DNA from: Chloroflexota bacterium
GTDB lineage: Bacteria; Chloroflexota; UBA6077; SHYK01
Length of the DNA: 64,000 nt
Assembly (NCBI GenBank): GCA_009692845.1
Contig: SHYK01000004.1
Span: 124,001-188,000, forward strand
Reading direction: 5' to 3'
The notes beneath the pieces are model-generated. The model was given only the letters and a program-made list of their open reading frames with translations. It did not search any database and was not told the origin of the DNA. Below are positions 26,368-35,220 of this stretch, one piece after another. How positions within the stretch are numbered: the first letter of the stretch is position 1; every line of letters starts with the position of its first letter. The position numbers and the translations under genes are program-made.

Positions 26368-28383
26368 ATGCAGCAGGATGATCGGACCCAACCAGGGACG
26401 AATTCGCCCGTACCCGCGGAGGGGACGATCATGTGGGAGCCCTCGGCCGAGCAGGTCGAGCGGGCGAATGTGACCCGATACATGCATTGGCTTCGAGAAA
26501 AGAAGGGGCTCAACTTCGATTCTTACGACCGGCTCTGGGACTGGTCCGTCGACGATATCGCGGCATTCTGGGAGTCCATCTGGGAATTCTTCGAGATTCA
26601 GGCCCGCCGGCCCTACACCACGCCGCTGGCCGATCGCTCGATGCCCGGGGCTCAGTGGTTTCCAGGCGCGGAGCTCAACTACACTGAGCACGCGCTCCGC
26701 AGGCGCGACGATCACCCCGCCCTGATTTTCCGCTCCGAGTTCGGGGCAGCTCAAACCATGACCTACTCCGAGCTTGCGGATCGGGTGGCCGCCGCGGCAG
26801 CTGGATTACGTCGGCTCGGAGTCGTTCGGGGCGACCGGGTGGCCGGCTTTCTCCCGAACGTCCCGGAGACCTTGATCGCCTTCCTGGCTACCGCTAGCCT
26901 CGGAGCAATCTGGTCTTGTTGTTCGCCCGAATTCGGCGTCCGGAGCGTCGTGGAGCGCCTCCAGCAGATCGAACCGAAGGTCTTGCTCACCGTGGATGGC
27001 TATCGCTACAACGGCAAGCCCTTCGATCGACGCGACGCGGTCAGAGAAATTCTGAGACAGCTGCCATCAGTTGAGACCGTGGTGATTCTGCCCGCGCTAG
27101 AGCCATTCGGCTGGACGCCCGGGTCGGCCGCTTCGATGAGCTGGGCGGAACTGGTTCGCGACTCGGAACCGCTCCAGTTCGAAGCGGTCCCCTTCGACCA
27201 CCCCCTGTGGGTGCTGTACTCATCGGGCACCACCGGCCTGCCGAAGCCGATCGTGCACGGCCACGGCGGGATCCTGCTAGAGCATCTCCGCTGCCTGTCG
27301 CTCCAGACCGGCCTGGGTCCCGACGACCGCTTCTTCTGGTTCACCAGCACCGGCTGGATGATGTGGAACAAGCTCATCTCCGGCCTGCTGCTGGGCGCAA
27401 CCATCGTCCTCTACGACGGCAGTCCGAACTACCCGGATCTGGGCGCACTCTGGCAGCTTGCGGCCGAAACCGGAATCACCTGCCTGGGAACCAGCGCTCC
27501 CTACCTGCTCGCCTGCCGCAAGGCAGGTCTGGAGCCCGGTCAAAGCTACGATCTCAGCCATCTGAAATCGATTGGCTCCACCGGCGCACCGTTGCCACCC
27601 GAGGGATTTCAGTGGGTGTACAAAACGGTGAAGGCGGACGTACTTCTCGGTTCGACTAGCGGCGGGACCGACGTCTGCACCTCCTTCGTCGGGCCCTGCC
27701 CCATCCTGCCCGTGCGGGCCGGAGAGATTCAGTGCCGTTTTCTGGGTGCGAAGGTCGAGGCCTTTGATGAGCAGGGCAATTCGGTGCTCAACCAGGTCGG
27801 GGAGTTGGTCATCACCGAACCGATGCCATCCATGCCATTGTTTTTGTGGAATGACCCCGACCGCCAGCGGTACCGGGAGAGCTACTTCGACATGTTCCCC
27901 GGCGTTTGGCGGCACGGCGATTGGATCAAGATCACCGCCGAGGGGGGGTGCGTGATCTACGGACGTTCGGATTCAACCCTCAATCGGGGCGGCGTGCGGA
28001 TGGGGACCAGCGAGTTCTACCGAGTGGTCGAGGACATCGAACAGGTGGCAGACAGCTTGGTCGTGGATACGAGCGGGCTGGGCTCCGAAGGTCAGCTATT
28101 GCTCTTCATCGTTCCGCGCGAAGGAACTAGGTTGGACGACCAGCTCGAGCATTTGATCCGCGAGCGACTCTCCCGCGAGCTATCCCCTCGCCACGTGCCG
28201 AATGCCATCTACGCGGTCGATGCCATACCAAGGACGCTGAACAACAAGAAGCTCGAAGTGCCGGTCAAGCGCATTCTGGCCGGCGTCGCGCTCGGCCAGG
28301 CCGCAAGCCTGGACGCTATGAGCAATCCGGAGTCGTTGCAATTCTTCGCCGATCTGGCCAAGACTCGCGCCGTCAGCACGTAA
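26368..28383 (+). CDS. acetoacetyl-CoA synthetase (acetoacetate-CoA ligase)
   Basis: This 671-residue adenylate-forming enzyme activates acetoacetate with ATP and CoA. The N-terminus (WEPSAEQVERANVTRYMHWL; WSVDDIAAFWESIWEFF) and MPGAQWFPGAELNYTEHAL are typical of AacS. The AMP-binding motif is LYSSGTTGLPKPIVHGHGG. Other landmarks are WFTSTGWMMWNKL, LLGSTSGGTDVCTSFVG and WRHGDWIKITAEGGCVIYGRSDSTLNRGGVRMGTSEFY. The C-terminal catalytic Lys region is LNNKKLEVPVKRIL, as in AacS rather than acetyl-CoA synthetase. Acetoacetate could come from aromatic or branched-chain breakdown, which fits the oxygenase-rich neighbourhood (inference). Confidence 0.9.
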   Translation: MQQDDRTQPGTNSPVPAEGTIMWEPSAEQVERANVTRYMHWLREKKGLNFDSYDRLWDWSVDDIAAFWESIWEFFEIQARRPYTTPLADRSMPGAQWFPGAELNYTEHALRRRDDHPALIFRSEFGAAQTMTYSELADRVAAAAAGLRRLGVVRGDRVAGFLPNVPETLIAFLATASLGAIWSCCSPEFGVRSVVERLQQIEPKVLLTVDGYRYNGKPFDRRDAVREILRQLPSVETVVILPALEPFGWTPGSAASMSWAELVRDSEPLQFEAVPFDHPLWVLYSSGTTGLPKPIVHGHGGILLEHLRCLSLQTGLGPDDRFFWFTSTGWMMWNKLISGLLLGATIVLYDGSPNYPDLGALWQLAAETGITCLGTSAPYLLACRKAGLEPGQSYDLSHLKSIGSTGAPLPPEGFQWVYKTVKADVLLGSTSGGTDVCTSFVGPCPILPVRAGEIQCRFLGAKVEAFDEQGNSVLNQVGELVITEPMPSMPLFLWNDPDRQRYRESYFDMFPGVWRHGDWIKITAEGGCVIYGRSDSTLNRGGVRMGTSEFYRVVEDIEQVADSLVVDTSGLGSEGQLLLFIVPREGTRLDDQLEHLIRERLSRELSPRHVPNAIYAVDAIPRTLNNKKLEVPVKRILAGVALGQAASLDAMSNPESLQFFADLAKTRAVST

Positions 28384-28510
28384 CCGGCCTTACGTCCGGA
28401 GACCGAAGACTCCAAGACAGACGCGGTGTCGTCAATAAGCCATGATCGCCGCGGTGCTATCCGTGAGCCCATGCTTATGGTGTTAGATCGTGATGGTAAA
28501 GGATCGCACC

Positions 28511-28737
28511 ATGACAAGATTCTCGGTCACAGTTGACGAAAAGCTGGTCCAAGAAAGTCGGCGCTTGACCAACTCCCGCACCAAGCGCGAGGCTATTGAG
28601 ACTGCGCTCAAGGAATTGGTGCAACGAAAACGAACGCGAAGCTCATCGCAGCCGCCGGCTCAAACACTGTCGACATAAGCCCCGAGCAGCTCCGGACCTG
28701 GAGAGACGCAGGGATCCCGAAGCTCAATGCCGAGTGA
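28511..28737 (+). pseudogene. vapB-type antitoxin gene, one frameshift
   Basis: The first 38 codons give a ribbon-helix-helix antitoxin: RFSVTVDEKLVQESRRLTNSRTKREAIETALKELV. The frame then runs to a premature stop at 28678. Adding one base to the A-run at 28627-28630 restores TNAKLIAAAGSNTVDISPEQLRTWRDAGIPKLNAE, the normal C-terminal half of this VapB group. Full length would be 75 residues. The restored stop overlaps the vapC start by 11 nt. The C-terminal part wraps the toxin in this family, so the truncated product should not neutralise VapC. Confidence 0.75.
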
Positions 28738-29141
28738 GCTCGCCCTAGCCGACTCTCCGATCTGATCCGCTGTCTCAGGCAAGGTGGACCGGCGGACTTA
28801 ACGGTTGAAGTGCAAGCGTCTCTTGCCGATGGCCAGGTCGCGACTTGCGCCGTGGTGCGCGGGGAGCTTCTGGTTGGGGCGCGAGACGAGGGCTGACTTC
28901 GAAGCCCTTCGTGACATGTTGATGGGTCTCGATGACGTGCCGATCAGTGCCGACCTCTCGGATGAGGCCACGAGACTCGGCTGTCGCCTGCGCCGGGTTG
29001 GCGTGCCGATCACCCTACCTGACCTGCTCATCGCCCAGTGCGCGATGACGAGACGGACGCAGACTCTGGCACGCGGATGCCGTGTTCGAACGCGTCAAGC
29101 AACACGCGGACCTTCCGACCCGCAGCTGGCTGCCGCTGTAA
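28727..29141 (+). pseudogene. vapC PIN-domain toxin gene with three frameshifts
   Basis: Joining frames gives a recognisable VapC: MPSELALADSP, LIRCLRQGG, VATCAVVRGELLVGARDE, ADFEALRDMLMGLDDVPIS, GVPITLPDLLIAQCAM, and LWHADAVFERVKQHADLPTRSWLPL. Shifts fall near 28740-28750, in the G-run at 28890-28892 (one extra G), and near 29044-29050. The net length corrects to a multiple of three (138 codons). The ORF-track ORF 28805..29200 is a composite that covers only the middle segment. The gene is dead as sequenced. Confidence 0.75.
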
Positions 29142-29245
29142 GCCAGCTGACCGGTGACGATCCCCGCTATTGGGCGCTCCAAGAGGGCCCGACCGAATAA
29201 CCGGCGCCTTTTGGAAGTCTGACCAGATTGGTCGAAAGTCGGCGA

Positions 29246-29251
29246 TATAAT
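29246..29251 (+). promoter_or_regulatory. -10 box (TATAAT) before a hicB remnant
   Basis: A perfect TATAAT lies 8 nt before the ATG at 29260. Spacing is short for a leadered message, and no clear -35 is visible. Confidence 0.3.
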
Positions 29252-29259
29252 CCTCGCAG

Positions 29260-29406
29260 ATGGCCCCTTTGATGACCCTCGACGAGTATCTGGCGATTCC
29301 CTACATTCTGGTGGTGGAGTCCGTCCAGAGTTGTAGGTCAAGCAAGGGCCTGCCTGTTCTAGTATTTTTGACCCGGATTTGGAGTTTTGGGCCGGGCCTC
29401 CTATAA
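29260..29406 (+). pseudogene. hicB antitoxin N-terminal remnant
   Basis: A 48-codon ORF begins MAPLMTLDEYLAIPYILVVESV, which matches the N-terminus of HicB antitoxins (MTLEEYLALPYxLVVE). After about 20 residues the similarity ends and the frame runs into unrelated sequence to a stop. It appears to be the 5' stub of a lost gene. It lies between the dead vapBC pair and a Rieske oxygenase. Confidence 0.55.
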
Positions 29407-29510
29407 ATGCCAAGGTCAGGACGAGCCTTCGTCGAACACGGGGAGCTGGACACCTCTGGGATCGGGCGCTGAAGGAAACAGAGCCAGTCTGAATCAGAAA
29501 GGAGTGGCCC

Positions 29511-30827
29511 ATGGCCATTCGCAATGCACAGCAGGAACTCCTATTCCGAGTCGGACCTGGCACGCCTTCGGGTGAAGTCCTGCGACGCTATTGGCTGCCC
29601 GTTGAAACCTCCGCCAACCTGAGTGGCGGCCGCGGGCCGGTGCAGCCCAGCGCCAAGAACCCGGTTTCGGTCAAAGTGCTCGGAGAGAATCTCGTGCTAT
29701 TCCGAGACGGGTCGGGGAAGCCCGGCCTGCTCGCCGAGCACTGCTCCCATCGGGGCACGTCCCTTTGCTACGGTCGCGTCGAAGAGGATGGCCTCCGCTG
29801 CATGTATCACGGCTGGAAATACGATCGGGAGGGCAACTGCATCGAGACCCCCGCCGAGCCGCCGGACAGCAACTTCCGGCTCACGGTCAAGCACCCCGCT
29901 TATCCATGCGTCGAAATCGGGGGCCTGATCTTTGCCTACCTGGGCCCACCCGAGAAGCAGCCGCCGTTTCCGAAGTATCCGTACCTCTACCGCGATGACG
30001 GAATCATCGTGGCCGGCAAGGGTAATCGGATCCAGCATTCCAACGTATTTCTCCAGACCTTGGACAACGTGCTGGATGTCTGGCATCGCGAGATCGCGCA
30101 TGGCTGGTTCAAGGGGGGACCCGCCCCGGGAGCTATTCACCATGCCCGAGGTGATGAGCCCACCACGCCAATCAAATTCGAGAAGACCCCCTGGGGGGCC
30201 TGCTATGTGACCCTGCAGAACACTCGCCAGCCCGGCATTTACGAGTACCACGAGACCCACGCGGTGCTGCCGGTCCAACGGGGGCGCAGGACGAGCAGCG
30301 TATGGGCCGTGCCCACGGACGATTACACCACGCGCTGGTTCGGCACCTCCTTCCACGCCTATGACGAGCATGGCAAGATTCCCGAATCCGCGATTCGCCA
30401 GATGCAGCAGAACACGCCCTCCGACGGAGGCGGCCCTTTCTACGACGGCTGGTTCGAGGACGTCGGACACTGGTGGAACCTGGGCCACCCGCTGCGCCAG
30501 GGGCCGATCTGGGAAGACGAGGCGATCATGAGCACTCAGGGTCCCGAGGAGCGCGGACGCCTTCCGGACTGGGACAAGTGGCGGCTGGGCACCTCGGACC
30601 GGGGCGTTGTAATGATGCACGAGCTATGGGAAGAACAGGTCGAGCGGGTACAGGACGGCCTTGATCCGATCGGGATCATCCGGGGACCCGAGGCCGAGCA
30701 GATCATGCCGATGCCCGGCGACGTCCTGAACCTGAGCTGGGAAGAGGGCAAGCGGCGCTTCGACTTGTCGATCGAAGAGCGCATGGAAATGTCGCTCAAG
30801 GAGCTCCAGGAGCGCGGCCAGCGCTAG
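29511..30827 (+). CDS. Rieske non-haem iron ring-hydroxylating oxygenase (paralogue 4, catalytically complete)
   Basis: This 438-residue oxygenase has the opening VGPGTPSGEVLRRYWLPVE, Rieske ligands C78-S-H80 and C97-M-Y-H100, and a canonical mononuclear-iron site in LDVWHREIAH (D-x2-H-x4-H, near residue 190). EDEAIMSTQGP is the usual site of the third acidic ligand. It resembles phthalate 4,5-dioxygenase-type alpha subunits, which use a separate reductase; none is in this window. The tail VERVQDGLDPIGIIRG is shared with the three degenerate paralogues 5-9 kb upstream. ATG follows GAAAGGAG. It is convergent with the solute-binding protein gene across a strong hairpin. Confidence 0.92.
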   Translation: MAIRNAQQELLFRVGPGTPSGEVLRRYWLPVETSANLSGGRGPVQPSAKNPVSVKVLGENLVLFRDGSGKPGLLAEHCSHRGTSLCYGRVEEDGLRCMYHGWKYDREGNCIETPAEPPDSNFRLTVKHPAYPCVEIGGLIFAYLGPPEKQPPFPKYPYLYRDDGIIVAGKGNRIQHSNVFLQTLDNVLDVWHREIAHGWFKGGPAPGAIHHARGDEPTTPIKFEKTPWGACYVTLQNTRQPGIYEYHETHAVLPVQRGRRTSSVWAVPTDDYTTRWFGTSFHAYDEHGKIPESAIRQMQQNTPSDGGGPFYDGWFEDVGHWWNLGHPLRQGPIWEDEAIMSTQGPEERGRLPDWDKWRLGTSDRGVVMMHELWEEQVERVQDGLDPIGIIRGPEAEQIMPMPGDVLNLSWEEGKRRFDLSIEERMEMSLKELQERGQR

Positions 30828-30888
30828 AGGCGGCTGGAAGTCGCGGAGCATCCACTTTGGATGCTAGCGGCTCAAATGTTCCAGTAAC

Positions 30889-30927
30889 CGAAATCGGCCC
30901 CGGGGCAGTGCTCCGGGGCCGATTTCG
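30889..30927. terminator. strong bidirectional hairpin terminator
   Basis: A perfect 15-bp stem (30889-30903 with 30913-30927, core AAATCGGCCCCGG) and 9-nt loop lie between the convergent Rieske and solute-binding-protein genes. No U-tract follows, so it may act with Rho or mainly as an mRNA 3' stabiliser. Confidence 0.75.
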
Positions 30928-30938
30928 TGTCTGGCGGG

Positions 30939-32708
30939 TCACGTGATGTCCCACTCGTGCATGTTCCAGCCACTCGATGCCTGGTTTCCGGGCAGTGGGC
31001 CGGGGCCCGTCACGCCCTTCCGCACGGCTTGAGAGATAGTCTGAAACGCATAGAAGAGGGGAATGAACGGTACGTCGTCGGAGACGATTTTCAGGACGTC
31101 TGCTCGGGCTTCCATGCGCTGATTGGGGTCGAGGGCCTGATAGTACTTATCGAAAGCCCGATCGAAGACCGGGTTGGAGTAGCGGTAGGAGTTCCGCCCA
31201 ATCGCGATCCCGTTGTTGTCGACCCTGATCTGAGAGGTCTGCATCTCGTCCATGGCAGTGGCCTTGTTGTAGACGCTGACATTGGACCAGACGCCATGGA
31301 GCTCGGACCTGGCGCGGCGACCGACTTCAGCCGGCGCCGTGCTGGGAACCGAATCGCTGGTGGCGTTCAGGCCGGCCGCTTTCCACATCCCCGACACGAT
31401 GAGCGTCGCGCGCACACTGTCGTCGCTGACTGCAGACGTAGATGCCACGATGTCGAAGGTCTGGCCGGAGGCGTTGCGGTAGAGGCCGTCGGCCCCTCGG
31501 GTCCAGCCGCCTTCGCCCATCAGCCGCTGCGCCTGAGCCAGGTCATAAGGGTAGCGGCTTAGCCCTCGCTGCTCCACCAGCTTGTAGAGCGGATCGGCGG
31601 GAATAGGTAGCGTATCGGCCACCTTGGTCTGCCCGAACTGCTGCTCCTCCACGTAAGCTTGGCGATCCATCATGTGCACGAGCGCCCGCCGCAGGCGCAC
31701 GTCCTTGACCCAGGGCAACTCGGGGATCCCGAAGTTGAACGGGTTGTAGCTCAATCCGATCGGGTACTGAGTAATGGTGCCCCCACCCTGGGATTGCCAC
31801 TGCTGCCTCAAAGTCTGCGCGTGGGCGCTCGAGAATGCACCTGCGTGGACGAAGTCAAGGTCCCCGGAAATGACCGGGGCGATCATGACGTTGACGTCGG
31901 AGAAGAACCGGATGACGATCCGGTCGATCTTCGGCCGACCCAGGAAATACTCGTCGAAGGCGATCCCCTCCAGGTGGCTGCCCGGGACCCTTTCTCCAAT
32001 CCGGTAGGGACCCAATCCGACCCACTCTCGGCCCCAATAGGGGCTGTTTCGGTAGGCGACCTTGTCTCCCGACGCATACAGCTGCCCCACGACGTGAGAG
32101 GCGATGGCTGGTACGTCCCGCGGTCCAATTTCGTTAGCCAGGATATAGATCTGATTCCAGGTCATGACAAAGGTCTGGGGATCTGGAGCCGCGAAGCCGG
32201 ACACCGAGGACAAGAAAGCGCCCCGGGGCACGTAATCAAGCTCCGGATCTTTGAGTGTCTGCGCGCCGAGCAGGAGGTCCGCCGACGTGAATGGCTGCCC
32301 ATCGTGCCATTTCACATTCGGGCGAAGCTTCCACGTGACTTCCATTCCTCCTTCGGGGAGCACTTTCCAGTCACCATCCTGAACCGAGGGAATCTTCGCC
32401 GCGAGGCGCGGAGTGGCTTTCCCCTCCGCGTCGTAAACGGTCAGACCGGAATGGAAATAGAGCGCGGGCCAGAGGCCGCCCGTGTCGCCGGTGCTCCCCT
32501 GGAACAGTGCAATGTCGGTGTCAGGCTCGCGCAGACTGCCGATCCGGAGTGTCTTGGGTCCGGTCACAGTCCCGGCCTTTCCCTCGCCTCCCGGACCAGC
32601 GCCTTGGGGGGCAGGCGCACAACTCAGGAGCAGAATTGCCCACGCACAGGTTGCCGATAGTCCCCAAAAGGCTCTCCCGGGCCGTTTCTTTGCGTCAATG
32701 TCGCTCAT
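30939..32708 (-). CDS. ABC transporter solute-binding lipoprotein (SBP_bac_5, oligopeptide type)
   Basis: This 589-residue extracytoplasmic binding protein begins with a signal peptide and lipobox (AILLLSC, Cys near residue 30), so it is membrane-anchored. Family landmarks are VTWKLRPNVKWHDGQPFTSADLLLGAQ, IDRIVIRFFSDVNVMIAPVISGDLDF, LRRALVHMMDRQAY and YSNPVFDRAFDKYYQALDPNQRM. The C-terminus is GWNMHEWDI. No permease or ATPase gene is adjacent, so it must use a transporter encoded elsewhere. Ligands of this family include peptides, nickel and plant-derived compounds. ATG follows GGAGGACGAG. Two fragments of similar proteins occur at 46.4-46.95 kb. Confidence 0.9.
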   Translation of the reverse strand: MSDIDAKKRPGRAFWGLSATCAWAILLLSCAPAPQGAGPGGEGKAGTVTGPKTLRIGSLREPDTDIALFQGSTGDTGGLWPALYFHSGLTVYDAEGKATPRLAAKIPSVQDGDWKVLPEGGMEVTWKLRPNVKWHDGQPFTSADLLLGAQTLKDPELDYVPRGAFLSSVSGFAAPDPQTFVMTWNQIYILANEIGPRDVPAIASHVVGQLYASGDKVAYRNSPYWGREWVGLGPYRIGERVPGSHLEGIAFDEYFLGRPKIDRIVIRFFSDVNVMIAPVISGDLDFVHAGAFSSAHAQTLRQQWQSQGGGTITQYPIGLSYNPFNFGIPELPWVKDVRLRRALVHMMDRQAYVEEQQFGQTKVADTLPIPADPLYKLVEQRGLSRYPYDLAQAQRLMGEGGWTRGADGLYRNASGQTFDIVASTSAVSDDSVRATLIVSGMWKAAGLNATSDSVPSTAPAEVGRRARSELHGVWSNVSVYNKATAMDEMQTSQIRVDNNGIAIGRNSYRYSNPVFDRAFDKYYQALDPNQRMEARADVLKIVSDDVPFIPLFYAFQTISQAVRKGVTGPGPLPGNQASSGWNMHEWDIT

Positions 32709-32791
32709 CTCGTCCTCCTTCCGTTGCGTCTGCGTCGATTCTCACCGGTCCCCTCCCTTGCCCTCGGTGACTTCTGGATGCTGCACTGGCG

Positions 32792-33405
32792 ATGTTTTCG
32801 CCGATTTCGATGGGATCATATTACCGGTCGGGCTCGGTCGAGCACTGGTTGCGGAACGCCTACTACCGACTCAAGAGGAGTTCGTCTACGCGATCGCCGA
32901 TGCACTCCACGATGAGTACCAGACCATCGTGGACGCCGGGTTCGTGCTACAGCTCGACGATCCCGACCTGGCTGATGCCTGGCAAATCTATCCGGACTCT
33001 ACCGTCGGCGAGTACCGGAAGTTCGCCGAGCGGCGGCTCGATGCGCTCAACCAGGCGCTGCGGGGCCTCCCGGTCGACCGGGTTCGCTTCCACATGTGCT
33101 GGGGCAGCTATCACGGGCCCACAAGTACGACATCCCGCTCCGCGACATCGTGGACCTGATCCTCAAAGTGAATGCCCAGTGCTACTCGACTGAAGCGTCC
33201 AACCCGGTTCATGAGCCCGATCGGCGGGTCTGGGAGAATGTCAAAGTGACGGAGGGCAACCCCCCCTGATTCCCGGTGTGGTCGGCCACTACAGCTACTT
33301 CATCGAGAATCCGCAGCTGGTGGCCGATCGGCTTACCCGCTACGCGGGGACCAACCGGGCTCGCGGGGCCCGAGCTGGACGCTCGCCGGACGACCATTCC
33401 GATGC
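32792..33405 (+). pseudogene. MetE/epoxyalkane-CoM-transferase-like methyltransferase, decayed
   Basis: Across three frames the sequence gives WLRNAYYR, QEEFVYAIADALHDEYQTIVDAGFVLQLDDPDLADAW, VDRVRFHMCWGSYHGP, HKYDIPLRDIVDLILKVNAQCYSTEASNP and IPGVVGHYSYFIENPQLVADRL. This is the order found in the MetE C-terminal-like (UROD/MetE) family. Frameshifts fall near 32870, 33120 and 33265. Both ends are missing: there is no N-terminal barrel start and no final zinc-Cys region. It probably once encoded a stand-alone methyltransferase of about 370 residues. It lies next to a vapBC module. Confidence 0.75.
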
Positions 33406-33439
33406 CTAACCTAACCGTTGGCCGGGTCGGTGGGACCGT

Positions 33440-33832
33440 CTACCAGAGGGCAAGCGGGCGCGGGTGGCGATGGGCTCGCAGGCGTTCATCCTTGGTCACC
33501 AACCGCCAACCGGTCTCGACAGCGGTCGCGTAAATCAGCCGATCCGCTGGGTCACCGGGAAATGCGGCTGGCAAGGATACTGCCGTGTCGGCGATCGCGG
33601 GCGTGATCGAGATCGTGCGGACATGTGCTGCGAGCCCTTCGAGCCACGACCGGACCGGAATCCTCAGGATGATCCGCTCATGTCTTGCTAGCCACCCGAG
33701 CTCGAACCACGAGATTGCCGCAACGGCGAGTTCATCGGCGTCGCTCAACGCCCTCGCGGCGGCTCGGCTAAGCCGATCGGGTTCGGCGGACCACCAGTGA
33801 ATGACGTGGCTATCCATCAGGAGGGTGGTCAA
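33440..33832 (-). CDS. PIN-domain ribonuclease toxin (VapC-like)
   Basis: The 130-residue PIN protein has the acidic residues of the nuclease site: LLMDSHVIHWW (D7), ISWFELGWLARH (Glu near 43) and FPGDPADRLIYATA (two Asp near 93-97). VapC toxins cleave tRNA or rRNA. The TTG start overlaps the antitoxin stop as TTGA, so translation is coupled. With the Phd-type antitoxin gene it forms an intact type II module. Confidence 0.88.
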   Translation of the reverse strand: MTTLLMDSHVIHWWSAEPDRLSRAAARALSDADELAVAAISWFELGWLARHERIILRIPVRSWLEGLAAHVRTISITPAIADTAVSLPAAFPGDPADRLIYATAVETGWRLVTKDERLRAHRHPRPLALW

Positions 33833-34056
33833 GGGAGATCCCAGGCCGCTCCCGTGCTAAAGAGCTTCTCATCCTCAACCGCGGTCAACGCGATGCCGGC
33901 GAACGAGCCCTTCAGCGAGTTGGGCCCCTGGGCAGGAACGAGGCGCGCAACCGTGCGGCCGTGCTTGCTGATCTCCACCTCGGCACCCTCCGCCACTTCA
34001 TCCAGCAGAGCAAGGATTTTCGCCTTTGCCTCAGTTGCGGTCACTTTTTTGATCAT
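33829..34056 (-). CDS. Phd/YefM-type antitoxin
   Basis: This 75-residue protein has the Phd/YefM N-terminal DNA-binding fold (VTATEAKAKILALLDEVAEGAEVEISKHGRTVARLVP) and a C-terminal toxin-binding tail (FAGIALTAVEDEKLF). It should neutralise the downstream PIN toxin and repress its own promoter. Its start codon lies inside a 14-bp palindrome (34050-34063). Confidence 0.88.
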   Translation of the reverse strand: MIKKVTATEAKAKILALLDEVAEGAEVEISKHGRTVARLVPAQGPNSLKGSFAGIALTAVEDEKLFSTGAAWDLP

Positions 34057-34070
34057 ATGATCAGTATACT
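34050..34070. promoter_or_regulatory. autoregulatory operator and -10 region of the vapBC module
   Basis: A perfect 14-bp palindrome TGATCATATGATCA (34050-34063) covers the antitoxin start codon. It abuts an 8-bp palindrome AGTATACT (34063-34070), which reads TATACT on the minus strand and could be the -10 box. Binding of the Phd-type dimer here would block both transcription and initiation (inference). Confidence 0.6.
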
Positions 34071-34190
34071 AGACAGCATCCGCCAAGAATCTCTTGAGTT
34101 CCACCCTGGCGCACCCGCTGAGGACGGGGGCGCCAGGGTGGCAGGATTCGGCGAACGCCGGAGCCAGCTTCTGGTGCACAATGAACACTC

Positions 34191-35213
34191 ATGAATTTTG
34201 CTCGCGGGTTATTCCTTGTTCTGATTCTGGCCGGCTCTGCTTGCGGTGGTGCCTCCGATAGTGCCAACCCAGGCATCGGCCAGGGCGGAACCTCCGCCGG
34301 CGTAGCTCAAGGTGCAGGGCTCCTCCCCGAAGCTTCCGGGCAAGTCCTCCCCGCAAATCAGGCCGCCAACCCGACCCCAGGCTTTCAGCCCAGCGGAGCG
34401 GTGGTCAGCGGCGGGCTCAGTCCCGAAACCCTTGCCTACTCGACCGCTCCTGCGCCAGCCCGCGTCTCCGAGGGAGACCCACCTCCGGTTACCGCCCCCT
34501 TCGTGGCCATCGTCGACGAGGACTCCGGCGCAATGCTCTACAGCCAGCAGCCTGAGGTCCGGGTGCCGATTGCCAGCACCACGAAGATAGCGACCACCCT
34601 GGTCGCACTCGAACGGGAACCGGACCTGCAGCGAGTGATTCCCATCACCATCGATGGCGGGGCAATGGCAGCGGCAGATGGCTCCCAGGTGATGGGCCTA
34701 GAGCCGGGCGAGCAACTCCATCTCGAAACGCTGCTCTACGGGATGATGCTCTGGAGCGGGAACGACGCAGCTGAACAGGTGGCGGTCGGCCTCGCCGACG
34801 GGTCGCGAGACCGCTATGTCGGGTGGATGAACCAACTGGCCGCCTCCCTTGGCTTGAGAAACACCCATTTCGCGAATCCCAGTGGAATGGATGCGGACGG
34901 CCACTATTCGAGCGCCTCCGACATGGCGTACCTCGCCCGTTTTGCGATGCGAGACGCCAACTTCCGACGGCTGGCCGGGTCGCGTTTGTTTGAGGGCGAG
35001 GGCTATATCCTGCCCAACATCAACCGACTGCTCGCTGCTTACCCAGGGGCCGACGGCGTCAAGATCGGATACACCGATGACGCTCAGCGCACCATGATCG
35101 CGTCAGCGACCCGCGACGGCCATCGCGTCTTCGTGAGCTTCATGCGTAGCGCCGACCTGGTTGGCGACGCCACGACCCTGCTCGATTGGGTCTGGCGAAC
35201 CTTCCGCTGGTAG
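34191..35213 (+). CDS. D-alanyl-D-alanine carboxypeptidase (S11 family, PBP5-like)
   Basis: This 340-residue secreted penicillin-binding protein trims the terminal D-Ala of peptidoglycan stem peptides. It has a signal sequence ending GSACGG (a possible lipoprotein Cys), then a Pro/Gly/Ala-rich linker of about 80 residues. The catalytic motifs are SxxK in IASTTKIATT, SxN in LWSGNDAAEQ, and KIG in GVKIGYTDDAQRT in place of the usual KTG. The PBP5 C-terminal beta domain is absent, so this is a minimal S11 enzyme. It is convergent with the permease gene, 7 nt away. Confidence 0.9.
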   Translation: MNFARGLFLVLILAGSACGGASDSANPGIGQGGTSAGVAQGAGLLPEASGQVLPANQAANPTPGFQPSGAVVSGGLSPETLAYSTAPAPARVSEGDPPPVTAPFVAIVDEDSGAMLYSQQPEVRVPIASTTKIATTLVALEREPDLQRVIPITIDGGAMAAADGSQVMGLEPGEQLHLETLLYGMMLWSGNDAAEQVAVGLADGSRDRYVGWMNQLAASLGLRNTHFANPSGMDADGHYSSASDMAYLARFAMRDANFRRLAGSRLFEGEGYILPNINRLLAAYPGADGVKIGYTDDAQRTMIASATRDGHRVFVSFMRSADLVGDATTLLDWVWRTFRW

Positions 35214-35220
35214 GCGCGTC

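Noticed and set aside
31659-32660. 333-codon plus ORF opposite the solute-binding protein
   Set aside because: Its translation has no family motif; the minus strand has an obvious signal peptide and binding-protein domains.
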